Origin: Marixanthotalea marina
Lineage (GTDB): Bacteria > Bacteroidota > Bacteroidia > Flavobacteriales > Flavobacteriaceae
Direction: 5' to 3'
Assembly (NCBI GenBank): GCA_018883545.1
Contig: JAHLEH010000002.1
Span: 310,001-374,000 of the forward strand
Length of the DNA: 64,000 bases
Shown: one piece after another, positions 8,218 to 16,042 of the stretch
Numbering within the stretch: position 1 is the first letter of the stretch
Layout: each line of letters opens with the position of its first letter
The notes under the pieces: model-generated
Databases searched by the model: none
The model's input: only the letters and a program-made list of their open reading frames with translations
What the model was told of the DNA's origin: nothing
Made by a program: the position numbers and the translations under genes

Positions 8218-8892
8218 CTAAACTGTAATAAAGTTTAATTTACTATTTGATATTTCGCTGGAATATTCGATACGAAGTTGGTCTATTTTTTCGTGAAAAA
8301 ATGAGTAGATTCTCTTAGAGTTTTTTTCGGCCTTGTATACATCGGAAAAATCCTCTTTCATATATCTTGAAATGGAGAAAAGTGTTCTGGGGAATTCATA
8401 AATAACCAGCACATTATCTTCAACTTTAGCACGAACCCAAAAAGGCTCACTGTATGTTTCTTCCCTAACATATACAATGTCTGAATTCATTTCCACATTT
8501 TCACTGTATTTGTTCAGAGAAGAAAGACTTATCGGCATGCCTATTTCTACCCTAATCATATTGGAGGTAAAGGTTTTTATGCTTCCATCAGGAAACGAAA
8601 AATGGATGGGTGTTTTAGTTTTTAGTAACTTGCCCAATCGCCCAGTGAAATTCATAAAATAGCCAGTTGCTAAAATTTCGGCCAAAGATTTTTTGTAAGC
8701 CTTTATATTTTCATAATAAAAAATCAACGCCAAAACAATTGATAGTACAAGACCTATAATTATGGCTATCCACATATTAGGAAAAATGTTAGGGGCTATA
8801 CCCTGAATATACCCACCATAAGTACCAGCTGTAGGCACCACTGAATAAAACAAGTCCTTTACGGGAAAAAACTTAAAACTTAATTTCATCAA
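8218..8892 (-). CDS. Membrane protein with STING-like cyclic-dinucleotide-binding domain
   Basis: A 224-residue protein. Residues 41-60 form a clear transmembrane helix, and 12-38 may be a second, weaker membrane segment. The rest matches the STING CDN-binding fold by eye. GYFMNF (77-82) corresponds to the SYYIGY stretch of human STING and the NF pair of bacterial STINGs, so N81-F82 would be the base-stacking pair. YEFPRTLFSISRY (165-177) parallels human YATPLQTLFAMSQY, with E166 and T170 in the ligand-contact positions. R143 or R154 could be the lid arginine. Bacterial STINGs so far described sit in CBASS operons beside a CD-NTase; none is visible here. Instead the gene lies 41 bp behind a lytic transglycosylase with no promoter evident between them. 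The STING call comes from pattern recognition, not a search. Confidence 0.72.
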   Translation of the reverse strand: MMKLSFKFFPVKDLFYSVVPTAGTYGGYIQGIAPNIFPNMWIAIIIGLVLSIVLALIFYYENIKAYKKSLAEILATGYFMNFTGRLGKLLKTKTPIHFSFPDGSIKTFTSNMIRVEIGMPISLSSLNKYSENVEMNSDIVYVREETYSEPFWVRAKVEDNVLVIYEFPRTLFSISRYMKEDFSDVYKAEKNSKRIYSFFHEKIDQLRIEYSSEISNSKLNFITV

Positions 8893-8933
8893 ACGTCATC
8901 TTTATTGACTTTCAAAAGAAACAACCATCGTTA

Positions 8934-9854
8934 TCAATTATAATACCCTTTTTCTGGAATGTCTATATAATATAATTTCCTGGATTTATTATTGAGTTTT
9001 GGCTCCCTTAACCAAGGGTTATGGATTTTTAATATTTTATAGTTGATGCCAAATTTTTCGGCAAACTTGGTAAAATCGGTAACTGCGGTATCTACTTTAA
9101 CCTGATAAGTTGGCACATTATTATACAGGTCTTTATCCCTAAAATTGAAACCATATTTCCCTGGATTAGACAAAATCTCCTTTAAAGCAACAATTCTAAA
9201 GAGATAACGCCCAGTTTCTTCACCAAGTAATAAATCATAGTAATCTGATACGTTTTGCTCCCTTAATCGCCTTGAAACACCGGCATTACCTGCATTATAA
9301 GCAGCTGCTGCCAACGTCCACGATCCTAAATCTTCTTTAGATTTTTTAAAGTAGTTGCACGCCACTTCTGTAGCTTTCTCTAAGTGATAACGTTCATCAA
9401 CATTGTCATTTACTTCCAGTCCATTTTCGCGTCCAGTAGCAGGCATAATTTGCCAAACGCCCGTAGCTCCTGCTGGCGAAACCGCATTCATTAAACCACT
9501 TTCTATGACAGCTAAATACTTAAAGTCTTCTGGAATACCATTCTTTTTAAGAATTGGTTCTATGATAGGGAAATATTTGCTGGCCCGTTTAAACATTAAC
9601 AATCCGTTGGACTGCCAATAAGTGTTAACCAACAACTCCCTGTCCATTCGCTCATAAATATCTGGATCATCTAACGGCATGGGTTCTCCTGCAAAACTCA
9701 AGTCCTTAGGAATTTGCAGTGCATATACATTATAATCGTTTATGAGTTTTTTTTCAAAATTCTCGTCGGTAGGGGCGTCTTGAAGGGCATAAATAAATAA
9801 AGCAGATAAACTCAACAACCCAACAAAAGCCAACGCTCTTTCAATAGTCTTCAT
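8934..9854 (-). CDS. Membrane-anchored lytic transglycosylase (SLT/GH23)
   Basis: This 306-residue enzyme cleaves peptidoglycan glycan strands with 1,6-anhydro product formation. An N-terminal hydrophobic segment (about 7-24) anchors or exports it to the periplasm. The SLT domain (about 95-235) contains YLAVIESGLMNAVSPAGATG with catalytic Glu118, followed by GVWQIMPATGRENGL and AAAAYNAGNAGVSR. It resembles the MltD catalytic part but lacks LysM repeats; the C-terminal 70 residues are unassigned. It is the middle gene of a tight minus-strand run (53 bp from the hydrolase, 41 bp to the STING-like gene). Confidence 0.93.
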   Translation of the reverse strand: MKTIERALAFVGLLSLSALFIYALQDAPTDENFEKKLINDYNVYALQIPKDLSFAGEPMPLDDPDIYERMDRELLVNTYWQSNGLLMFKRASKYFPIIEPILKKNGIPEDFKYLAVIESGLMNAVSPAGATGVWQIMPATGRENGLEVNDNVDERYHLEKATEVACNYFKKSKEDLGSWTLAAAAYNAGNAGVSRRLREQNVSDYYDLLLGEETGRYLFRIVALKEILSNPGKYGFNFRDKDLYNNVPTYQVKVDTAVTDFTKFAEKFGINYKILKIHNPWLREPKLNNKSRKLYYIDIPEKGYYN

Positions 9855-9907
9855 AGCTTATAAGTTTTGTTTAAAGATAAAAAAAATATCCATATGTTTA
9901 TTGATGT

Positions 9908-10570
9908 TTAAGTCAAAATTAACTTGGGCAAATTCTCGTTAAACCATTTATATTTGTTTATAATCATTATGTGGGAACCCTTTTTTAAAACAATACAACC
10001 TTTAATATTCTTTATAGGAAAAACCATGTCATCCCCCCCATGAATGTGCACAATTTCAGGGTTTGGAACATCCTGATTCCAGCAGATCATTTGCTCTATA
10101 GCCCAGCTTATATAAATGCTATCCTTAACGGTTAAATACTTTTCGTATAGTTCCATACGTTTTGTTACACTTTTACCAAAAGTATATTTAGCGAGCATGT
10201 CTATATTACTAACCAATTGAGTAGGCAATAGCTTATAGGCCTTTGTTAGCTTTGCCACTTTCATCCGCTTAGGCAACTCATGTTGAGACTTTACACTAGA
10301 CACGATTATTAGCTTTCTAACCTTTATATGTTTAGCCATTTCCTGAACCAAAACCCCTCCAAAAGAAACCCCTATCAATACCACATTATCATGTTCTATA
10401 TATGTAGTCATTCTTAAGGCGTAAGCTTCTATAGTTTCGTCTTCCAAAGGAATGATCCATTCTAAATAATGAATCTTAAATTGATCTTCAGGTAATTTTA
10501 TGTACTCAAAAATTTTAGGACTGGCACACATTCCTGGCATTAAATACACATGTATTAATTCCTGACTCAT
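9908..10570 (-). CDS. Alpha/beta hydrolase
   Basis: A 220-residue cytosolic protein with an alpha/beta-hydrolase core. HVYLMPGMCASPKIFEYI supplies the oxyanion-hole region, GVSFGG (67-72) is the nucleophile elbow with Ser69, and HIHGGDDMVFP plus GSHIMI near the C-terminus give the acid and His candidates. The substrate cannot be predicted. It is the first gene of a probable three-gene minus-strand unit with the lytic transglycosylase and the STING-like protein. A minus-strand -7 candidate TAGTTTTG (complement of 10628-10635) lies about 60 bp upstream without a clear -33 box. Confidence 0.82.
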   Translation of the reverse strand: MSQELIHVYLMPGMCASPKIFEYIKLPEDQFKIHYLEWIIPLEDETIEAYALRMTTYIEHDNVVLIGVSFGGVLVQEMAKHIKVRKLIIVSSVKSQHELPKRMKVAKLTKAYKLLPTQLVSNIDMLAKYTFGKSVTKRMELYEKYLTVKDSIYISWAIEQMICWNQDVPNPEIVHIHGGDDMVFPIKNIKGCIVLKKGSHIMIINKYKWFNENLPKLILT

Positions 10571-10614
10571 AAGGTTTTAACATTAATTCAAGTTAATTTA
10601 ACGATAATTTATTG

Positions 10615-10622
10615 TATATTTG
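10615..10622 (+). promoter_or_regulatory. -7 box of the GNAT gene
   Basis: TATATTTG fits TAnnTTTG exactly, 63 bp before the start codon of the small GNAT gene. The -33 region (around 10592) lacks TTTG, so this is a partial promoter match. Confidence 0.5.
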
Positions 10623-10685
10623 TGTTACAAAACTACTAAATAGACTTCCACAAACTATATCCAAGTAAACTAAAAAACTTAGAAA

Positions 10686-10982
10686 ATGAATGATGTTGTA
10701 GAATTAAAAGACAATGATTTCTTACGCCAATTTGAAATTAAAGTCGATGACCACCTCGCAAAAATTGAGTATTCATTACAAGACCGAAAAATCTTTTTAA
10801 CAAAGTTGGTTATTCCAGAACCTCTTAAAGACGATGCTTTTAAAAAAGATTTTTTAGCTGCCGTTTTCGAACAAATTGAAGAGCGAAATTTAAGCGTAGT
10901 ACCCACTAGTCCTGAAATTGCTAAATTTGTAAGAAGCAATAGAAAGTACAAAAGAATGTTGCCTGTTGGAGTTAGAATTTAA
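10686..10982 (+). CDS. Small GNAT-like N-acetyltransferase (Acetyltransf_CG type)
   Basis: A 98-residue protein of the short GNAT group (PF14542-like, YjdJ/GCN5-related). Strand-rich FEIKVDDHLAKIEYSL leads to the acetyl-CoA-binding helix, and the C-terminal VVPTSPEIAKFVRSNRKY matches the hxPxxxxAxxFhxxxxxY ending of this group. Targets are unknown. It is monocistronic, with a -7 box upstream and a strong terminator downstream. Confidence 0.75.
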   Translation: MNDVVELKDNDFLRQFEIKVDDHLAKIEYSLQDRKIFLTKLVIPEPLKDDAFKKDFLAAVFEQIEERNLSVVPTSPEIAKFVRSNRKYKRMLPVGVRI

Positions 10983-11000
10983 CTTTAAAACAGCAAGCAG

Positions 11001-11040
11001 AAAAGCCAAGATTTAATTAAATCTTGGCTTTTCTTTTTTA
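11001..11040. terminator. Bidirectional terminator
   Basis: AAAAGCCAAGATTT (11001-11014) pairs perfectly with AAATCTTGGCTTTT (11019-11032) and is followed by TCTTTTTTA. It separates the convergent GNAT and lipoprotein genes. Confidence 0.9.
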
Positions 11041-11059
11041 TCACCTTTTAAAATATTTA

Positions 11060-11560
11060 TTATTGCTTATGGTAAACCAACGTTAAATCTTTTTCCTCCA
11101 GCACCTGTGTAAAGTCTTTGCTGTAAACATTTACAGCCTTCTTAAAAATCATTATAAGTTTATCGCCTTTAATGGTAGCCATATTATTGTTAAAAATAAT
11201 TTTGTCGCCACTTAAAGTATAGTTAGCAGCCAAACCAATGTTGCCTTCTACATCGCATTCTACATTAAATTGATAATTTTTAGTAAACTTATCAAAAACT
11301 ATAGATATCTCAGGATTAAAAGCATTATTGGACAAGACATTACCTTGGGTGTTAAACACCAAAACTTCATCATTTGAACACGTTATTTCATCCAAAAGAT
11401 TAAGACTAGAAATTCCGTCATTATTTAAATCTACGGGAAGGTTAACTGTCCAACTTGCCAATTTATACTTGCTATCTATAGCCTCCTCTATTGGTTCGGT
11501 AGAGCAACTTGTAAGTGCTAGAAGTATAATAACATATACTTTGAAGAAAATTTTATTCAT
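11060..11560 (-). CDS. Lipocalin-like lipoprotein of unknown function
   Basis: A 166-residue lipoprotein: the signal peptide ends in the lipobox LTSC with Cys19 as the acylation site. The mature part is predicted mostly beta, with a YTLSGDKIIFNNNMATIKGD stretch like the lipocalin-like/DUF5004 lipoproteins common in Flavobacteriia. No catalytic motif is seen. The location is probably the outer membrane, inner leaflet or surface. Confidence 0.68.
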   Translation of the reverse strand: MNKIFFKVYVIILLALTSCSTEPIEEAIDSKYKLASWTVNLPVDLNNDGISSLNLLDEITCSNDEVLVFNTQGNVLSNNAFNPEISIVFDKFTKNYQFNVECDVEGNIGLAANYTLSGDKIIFNNNMATIKGDKLIMIFKKAVNVYSKDFTQVLEEKDLTLVYHKQ

Positions 11561-11666
11561 AATTTGGGGCTTATGTACTGTAAATGTATATTTCCCAAAT
11601 TAATGTATGTAAAAAAACTGTTTAAAAGCAAAGAATTCGGACAAACTCTACAATTCAAGATGTTTT

Positions 11667-12998
11667 TTAATAAGACAAAGCCTTTTCAAACTCAAAACGC
11701 ACCAAACCATCTGCATCAATCTTAGTAAGCTCCACCTCGTGCAACGTGTTTACAAGCTCAGGATCCCATGGTGTTTTTACTTTGATGTAATTTTCGGTGA
11801 AGCCATGAATGTAGCCTTCTTTGTTCTCACCTTCAAACAAGACGGTTCTTTTTGTCCCCAACTGACTTTCGTAAAAAGCACGTCGCTTTTTAACTGAAAG
11901 TCCACGCAACATTTTACTACGCTTATGACGCACTTTCATGGGAACAACATCAGGCATTTCAGCAGCTTCAGTATTATCGCGTTCAGAATAGGTAAAAACA
12001 TGCAAATAGGAAATATCCAAATCATTCAAAAAATGATACGTTTCCAAAAAATGGTCATCTGTTTCCCCAGGAAATCCTACAATAACATCTACACCAATAC
12101 AGGCATGGGGCATCACTTCCTTAATTTTAGAAACCCTATCCACATACAACTCCCGTAAATAACGGCGCTTCATTTTTTTAAGAATTTCGTTACTACCCGA
12201 TTGCAACGGCACATGAAAATGTGGCACAAATGCCCTAGATTTAGATACCAAATCTATGGTTTCATTCTTTAAAAGGTTAGGTTCTATTGAAGATATACGT
12301 AATCGCTCTATTCCTTCAACCTTATCTAGTTCGGTAACCAAATCCAAAAAAGTGTGTTCGTGCTTTTTATTGCCAAATTCACCTTTACCGTAATCGCCAA
12401 TATTAACCCCAGTTAAAACAATTTCCTTTATGTTTTGTGATGAAATTTCCTTAGCATTTTTAAGCACATTTACCATAGTATCGCTTCGTGAAATACCGCG
12501 TGCCAGCGGAATAGTACAATAGGTACATTTGTAATCGCAACCATCTTGAACTTTTAGAAAAGCACGGGTTCTATCGCCAATGGAATAGCTCCCAACATAG
12601 AAATCGGCTTCTTCTATTTCACAAGAATGCACTTCTCCAAAATCATTTTTGGACAAATCATTTATGTAATCGGTAATCTTAAATTTTTCAGTAGCTCCCA
12701 ATACCAAATCCACGCCATTTACATCAGCCAATTCTTGGGGTTTTAACTGGGCATAACAGCCAACTGCAGCAACAAAAGCTTTTGGATTTGCTTTTTGTGC
12801 CTGTTTTACAATTGTTTTAAAACGCTTGTCGGCATTTTCGGTTACAGAACACGTATTAATAACGTATATATCGGCTTTTTCAGAAAAGTCCACACGGTCA
12901 AACCCTTCTTCCATAAAGCTTCTAGCAATAGTAGAAGTTTCAGAAAAATTGAGTTTACACCCCAATGTGTAAAAAGCGACTTTCTTTTTGGTATTCAT
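11667..12998 (-). CDS. mtaB: tRNA t6A37 methylthiotransferase
   Basis: This radical-SAM enzyme converts t6A37 to ms2t6A37 in tRNAs reading ANN codons. It has the MTTase N-domain with three cluster cysteines (Cys14, Cys50, Cys81 from the preferred start), the radical-SAM motif CDYKCTYC (Cys154, 158, 161) and a C-terminal TRAM domain (about 370-440). The open frame extends upstream to 13019, but the ATG at 12998 gives MNTKKKVAFYTLGCKLN, the conserved N-terminus, so I prefer it (443 residues). MtaB rather than MiaB is favoured by the TLGCKLN start. Confidence 0.93.
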   Translation of the reverse strand: MNTKKKVAFYTLGCKLNFSETSTIARSFMEEGFDRVDFSEKADIYVINTCSVTENADKRFKTIVKQAQKANPKAFVAAVGCYAQLKPQELADVNGVDLVLGATEKFKITDYINDLSKNDFGEVHSCEIEEADFYVGSYSIGDRTRAFLKVQDGCDYKCTYCTIPLARGISRSDTMVNVLKNAKEISSQNIKEIVLTGVNIGDYGKGEFGNKKHEHTFLDLVTELDKVEGIERLRISSIEPNLLKNETIDLVSKSRAFVPHFHVPLQSGSNEILKKMKRRYLRELYVDRVSKIKEVMPHACIGVDVIVGFPGETDDHFLETYHFLNDLDISYLHVFTYSERDNTEAAEMPDVVPMKVRHKRSKMLRGLSVKKRRAFYESQLGTKRTVLFEGENKEGYIHGFTENYIKVKTPWDPELVNTLHEVELTKIDADGLVRFEFEKALSY

Positions 12999-13069
12999 TG
13001 CATCAATAAAAGAGTGCAAATTTAATAAAAAAGAATCGTTCTACTTAAATTCTTGGTGTTTACAAAAAA

Positions 13070-13639
13070 CTAATGTTTAATAACTTTTTTACTAATCAAT
13101 TTATTTTCTGTTTCAATCTCCAAAATATACATTCCAGAGCCAATACCCGATACATCTAAAACAGAATTACCTAACGTATTACAAACTCTTAAACCATATA
13201 TGGAATACAAATTAAGACTCTTTATGTGAATAAATTTATCCGACTGAATTTTAAGAGTATTGGTGTTAACCAAAACATGCACATTATCTGTATCCTGAAA
13301 TTTGCTTGCCGACAATGTTATTAAGTTACCATTGATATCATATTGGTATTCTACACCCGAACCAAAGTCTATTGACAAATTAAAACTAGTTGGTGCTGTT
13401 TGTCCAGTCTGTATTTCATATACAAAGTTTGAACCTGAACAATCCACAAAATTGTAATTCAAAGTCCCGTTAACAACTATGGTTTGAGGCCAAGATTCAT
13501 TACATCCATTTTGGCCCAATGGAACCGTCAATATAGGTTTTGACGGTGTACTTTTCCCTGAAGTCTTAATGATGTTTGAACACTCAATTTGTGCGTAAAA
13601 AGGACACTTAAAAGAATAAAGTGAAAAATACTTTTTCAT
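13070..13639 (-). pseudogene. T9SS C-terminal-signal protein, apparently frameshifted at its N-terminus
   Basis: The 189-codon frame ends in a type IX secretion Por-tail: residues about 120-189 include LKIQSD, LNLYSIYGLRV, SGIGSGMYILEIE and a basic end KKVIKH. Such proteins need a Sec signal peptide, but the N-terminus read in frame (YSFKCPFYAQIE) is not one. Removing one A from the run of five after ATG gives KSIFHFILLSVLFTHKLSVQ, a convincing signal peptide, but that frame then stops after about 35 codons. At least two indels seem needed, so I read it as a decayed or truncated secreted protein. The central part (about 35-115) is unassigned. It follows a probable small RNA on the same strand. 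Confidence 0.5.
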
Positions 13640-13706
13640 AAGTTTGAGAGGTTAGAAATTAATAGCAATTATTTTATTCGGACATATTACCCTTGAAAGA
13701 GGCCTC

Positions 13707-13798
13707 ATAAAAATGGGCGTTTCTAAAAAGAAACACCCATAAAAAGCCATAAAGTTTATGGCTACCAAGAGAGACTAGCTAATTAAAGCAATTGTTAA
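13707..13798 (-). ncRNA. Probable small RNA A (tandem pair, downstream copy)
   Basis: There is no credible ORF. On the minus strand a weak promoter TGTG-N20-TAGAATTG (-7 is the complement of 13805-13812) precedes a core TTAATTAGCTAGTC. A stem AGCCATAAA/TTTATGGCT follows, then a terminator TGGGTGTTTC/GAAACGCCCA ending in ATTTTTAT. The terminator stem has a G-U pair only when read on the minus strand (C-A mismatch on plus), which sets the orientation. It could instead be a leader of the damaged T9SS gene 68 nt downstream. Confidence 0.55.
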
Positions 13799-14014
13799 TA
13801 ATAGCAATTCTAAAACTAACTATTTATTATGACACAGACTTTTTTAAAAAGTCACATAAAAAATGTTTTAGGCATCTCAGCACATAAAAATAGTGGGCGT
13901 TTCTAAAAGAAACACCCACAAACCATAACAAAATGGTAGTTGGGAAACCTAGCTAATAATAGCAATTTTAAAACTAACCATTTATTAAGACACACCTTTT
14001 TGCAAATAGTCACA
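13714..14014. repeat. Tandem duplication of about 120-140 bp
   Basis: Unit 1 (13714-13856) and unit 2 (13893-14014) align along their length. Both share the hairpin GGGCGTTTCTAAAA, an accat/atggt stem, AGCTAAT, ATAGCAATT-TAAAACTAAC-ATTTATTA-GACACA and a final AGTCACA. Unit 1 has about 14 extra bases (13784-13797). Together they fill the 443-bp gap between the T9SS gene and the substrate-binding lipoprotein. Confidence 0.8.
13884..13956 (-). ncRNA. Probable small RNA B (tandem pair, upstream copy)
   Basis: Same architecture as its neighbour: minus-strand TGTG-N20-TAAAATTG (-7 is the complement of 13963-13970), core TTAGCTAGGTTTCCCAAC, stem ACCAT/ATGGT, then terminator GTGGGTGTTTC/GAAACGCCCAC followed by TATTTTTAT. 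The second stem changes compensatorily relative to copy A (AGCCAT/ATGGCT versus ACCAT/ATGGT), which supports an RNA structure. The expected length is about 73 nt. Confidence 0.55.
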
Positions 14015-14082
14015 AATTATTTTAAAATTTAAAAATGATGTAAATTGGGTTTAAAAATTTTAATTTTGATAACATCTTAAAT

Positions 14083-15708
14083 GTGTTTATTGTGACCAAT
14101 CCTCTTTACTCTAACTTACAGCTCTTTAAATATTTTTTAGTTTTTCTTATTTGTGTATCCTGCAATGAAAAAGAAAAAAAAGCTAAAGACGCGATGGTTT
14201 TTAGGTATAACGAGCATGCAAACATTCGTACTCTAGACCCCGCATTTTCAAGGACTTTGCAAGACACTTGGGTAACAAATCAATTATTTAATGGGTTGGT
14301 TCAAATGGATAACCAATTAAACATAAAGCCATGTATCGCTAAAAGTTGGACAATTTCTGAAGACGCCCTAACTTATTCCTTTACCCTGAGAAATGATGTT
14401 TTTTTCCATAAACATCCCTTTTTTGGCAAAGATTCTACAAGAACCGTAACTGCTGCCGACTTTAAGTACAGTCTAGAACGTTTAAGAGATACCAAAGTAG
14501 CTTCTCCCGGAAGTTGGGTGTTGAATAAAGTTGATGATTTCGCAGCAATAAACGATACCATTTTTGAAATTAAATTAAAGCAGCCTTTCCCTGCCTTTAT
14601 AGGCATGCTCACCATGAAATATTGTTCGGTTGTACCAAAGGAAATAGTTAAGCATTATGGTGAGAATTTTAGAGCAAATCCTATAGGGACCGGCCCTTTT
14701 AAATTTAAACGTTGGTTAGAAAATATCAAGCTTGTTTTAAGGAAGAATCCTAATTACTTTGAAAAAGATCACACTGGTAATCGTTTACCTTATCTAGAGG
14801 CCGTAGCAATTACGTTTTTACCCGATAAACAAAGTGAATTTTTACAGTTTGCCCAAGGCAACATCGATTTTTTAAACAGTTTGGACGCATCATATAAAGA
14901 TGAACTTTTAACAGCTAATGGAAAACTTCGAAGTCTATACGCCAAAGATGTTAATATGGTTCGTGGCCCTTACCTAAATACTGAATATTTGGGTTTCTTT
15001 TTAGATTCCAAATCTCCAGAAATACAATCTGAAGACTTAAGAAAAGCCATCAACTACGGTTTTGACCGACAAAAAATGATGGCGTATTTGCGCAATGGCA
15101 TCGGCACTCCTGCCACAGGTGGTTTTATTCCCAAAGGGCTTCCTGGTCACAACAACTCAATTGGTTTTAACTACCAACCTGAAAAAGCCAAACAGTTAAT
15201 TGAAAAGTTCAAAAAGGAAAGCGGCATAAAAAATCCTGAGGTCACTTTAGTTACAACAGGTAACTATTTAGATTTCAGTGAATTTATACAACGTGAGGTA
15301 GAAAAGATAGGTTTAAAAATTAATGTAGATGTCATGCCCCCCGCTTCGTTACGGGATGCAAGATCTAATGGTAAGATTGATATGTTCAGGTCGGCTTGGG
15401 TAGCCGATTATTTTGATGCTGAAAACTATTTATCATTGTTTTATAGCGGTAATTTTTCTCCTGGCGGCTCCAATTACTTTCATTACAAAAATGCAGAATT
15501 TGATAGCTTATACCAGAAGTCATTTTCTGTAACAAATATTGAAGATAGGGAAAAACTTTACACCAAAATGGATTCTTTAGCTATGCAAAAAGCTCTAATG
15601 GTGCCGTTATTTTATGATGAAGTAACTAGGTTTACAAGAAAGAATGTTAAAGGATTAGGCATTAATCCTATAAACTTATTGGATTTAAGGAGGGTTAAAA
15701 AAGATTAA
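14083..15708 (+). CDS. Oligopeptide-type ABC transporter substrate-binding lipoprotein (SBP_bac_5)
   Basis: A 541-residue family-5 extracellular solute-binding protein (OppA/DppA type). The signal peptide ends at lipobox ICVSC (Cys27). The mature start FRYNEHANIRTLDPAFSRTL and the segment AKSWTISEDALTYSFTLRND are classic for the family, with GTGPFKFKRW and WVADYFDAENYLSLFYS further on. It would capture peptides or nickel-like ligands in the periplasm, but no permease or ATPase gene is adjacent. No ATG fits; GTG at 14083 or GTG at 14092 must start it, so the start is uncertain. Its stop overlaps that of the convergent membrane protein gene. Confidence 0.87.
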   Translation: MFIVTNPLYSNLQLFKYFLVFLICVSCNEKEKKAKDAMVFRYNEHANIRTLDPAFSRTLQDTWVTNQLFNGLVQMDNQLNIKPCIAKSWTISEDALTYSFTLRNDVFFHKHPFFGKDSTRTVTAADFKYSLERLRDTKVASPGSWVLNKVDDFAAINDTIFEIKLKQPFPAFIGMLTMKYCSVVPKEIVKHYGENFRANPIGTGPFKFKRWLENIKLVLRKNPNYFEKDHTGNRLPYLEAVAITFLPDKQSEFLQFAQGNIDFLNSLDASYKDELLTANGKLRSLYAKDVNMVRGPYLNTEYLGFFLDSKSPEIQSEDLRKAINYGFDRQKMMAYLRNGIGTPATGGFIPKGLPGHNNSIGFNYQPEKAKQLIEKFKKESGIKNPEVTLVTTGNYLDFSEFIQREVEKIGLKINVDVMPPASLRDARSNGKIDMFRSAWVADYFDAENYLSLFYSGNFSPGGSNYFHYKNAEFDSLYQKSFSVTNIEDREKLYTKMDSLAMQKALMVPLFYDEVTRFTRKNVKGLGINPINLLDLRRVKKD

Positions 15709-16037
15709 AGGGTATCATTTTTTTTACCTATATCATCAATCTCATCTTTAACCAATACTATTTTCTTTTTCCACCTACTTTTTAAATATTCGTAAAAACC
15801 CCAAACAGCTAATAACCCTACTGGTAGAGCTAACAATCCAATTCCAATATTATTATCCAAATCTATCTGCCAATCAAACACAAATATTAACAATCCCAAT
15901 ATAATACCGAAAATAGCCGTGGCGCCATAATAAATCAGAATGCTCAATATGGCAAATAACCATTTATTTTGATTAAACTCCGTGGCCAAATCATAAAATC
16001 GCTTTCCAATAAAATAGATAAGTAAAAGTCCTAACAT
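15705..16037 (-). CDS. Small membrane protein of unknown function
   Basis: A 110-residue protein with three hydrophobic segments (about 1-12, 25-52 and 63-83) and a basic cytosolic tail (LKSRWKKKIVLVKDEID). I do not recognise a family. It starts 5 bp after the PD40 protein gene and is therefore in the same operon as that gene and the GlmU-like gene. Its stop codon overlaps the stop of the convergent substrate-binding protein. Confidence 0.6.
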   Translation of the reverse strand: MLGLLLIYFIGKRFYDLATEFNQNKWLFAILSILIYYGATAIFGIILGLLIFVFDWQIDLDNNIGIGLLALPVGLLAVWGFYEYLKSRWKKKIVLVKDEIDDIGKKNDTL

Positions 16038-16042
16038 CTTGA

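Noticed and set aside
8218-10570. A complete CBASS operon around the STING-like gene
   Set aside because: Neighbouring products are a lytic transglycosylase, a hydrolase and a PepSY protein; no nucleotidyltransferase of the CD-NTase type is encoded nearby.
12999-13019. Upstream ATG for mtaB (seven extra residues)
   Set aside because: The extension is not conserved-looking; the family starts a few residues before the TLGCKLN motif, which the ATG at 12998 provides.
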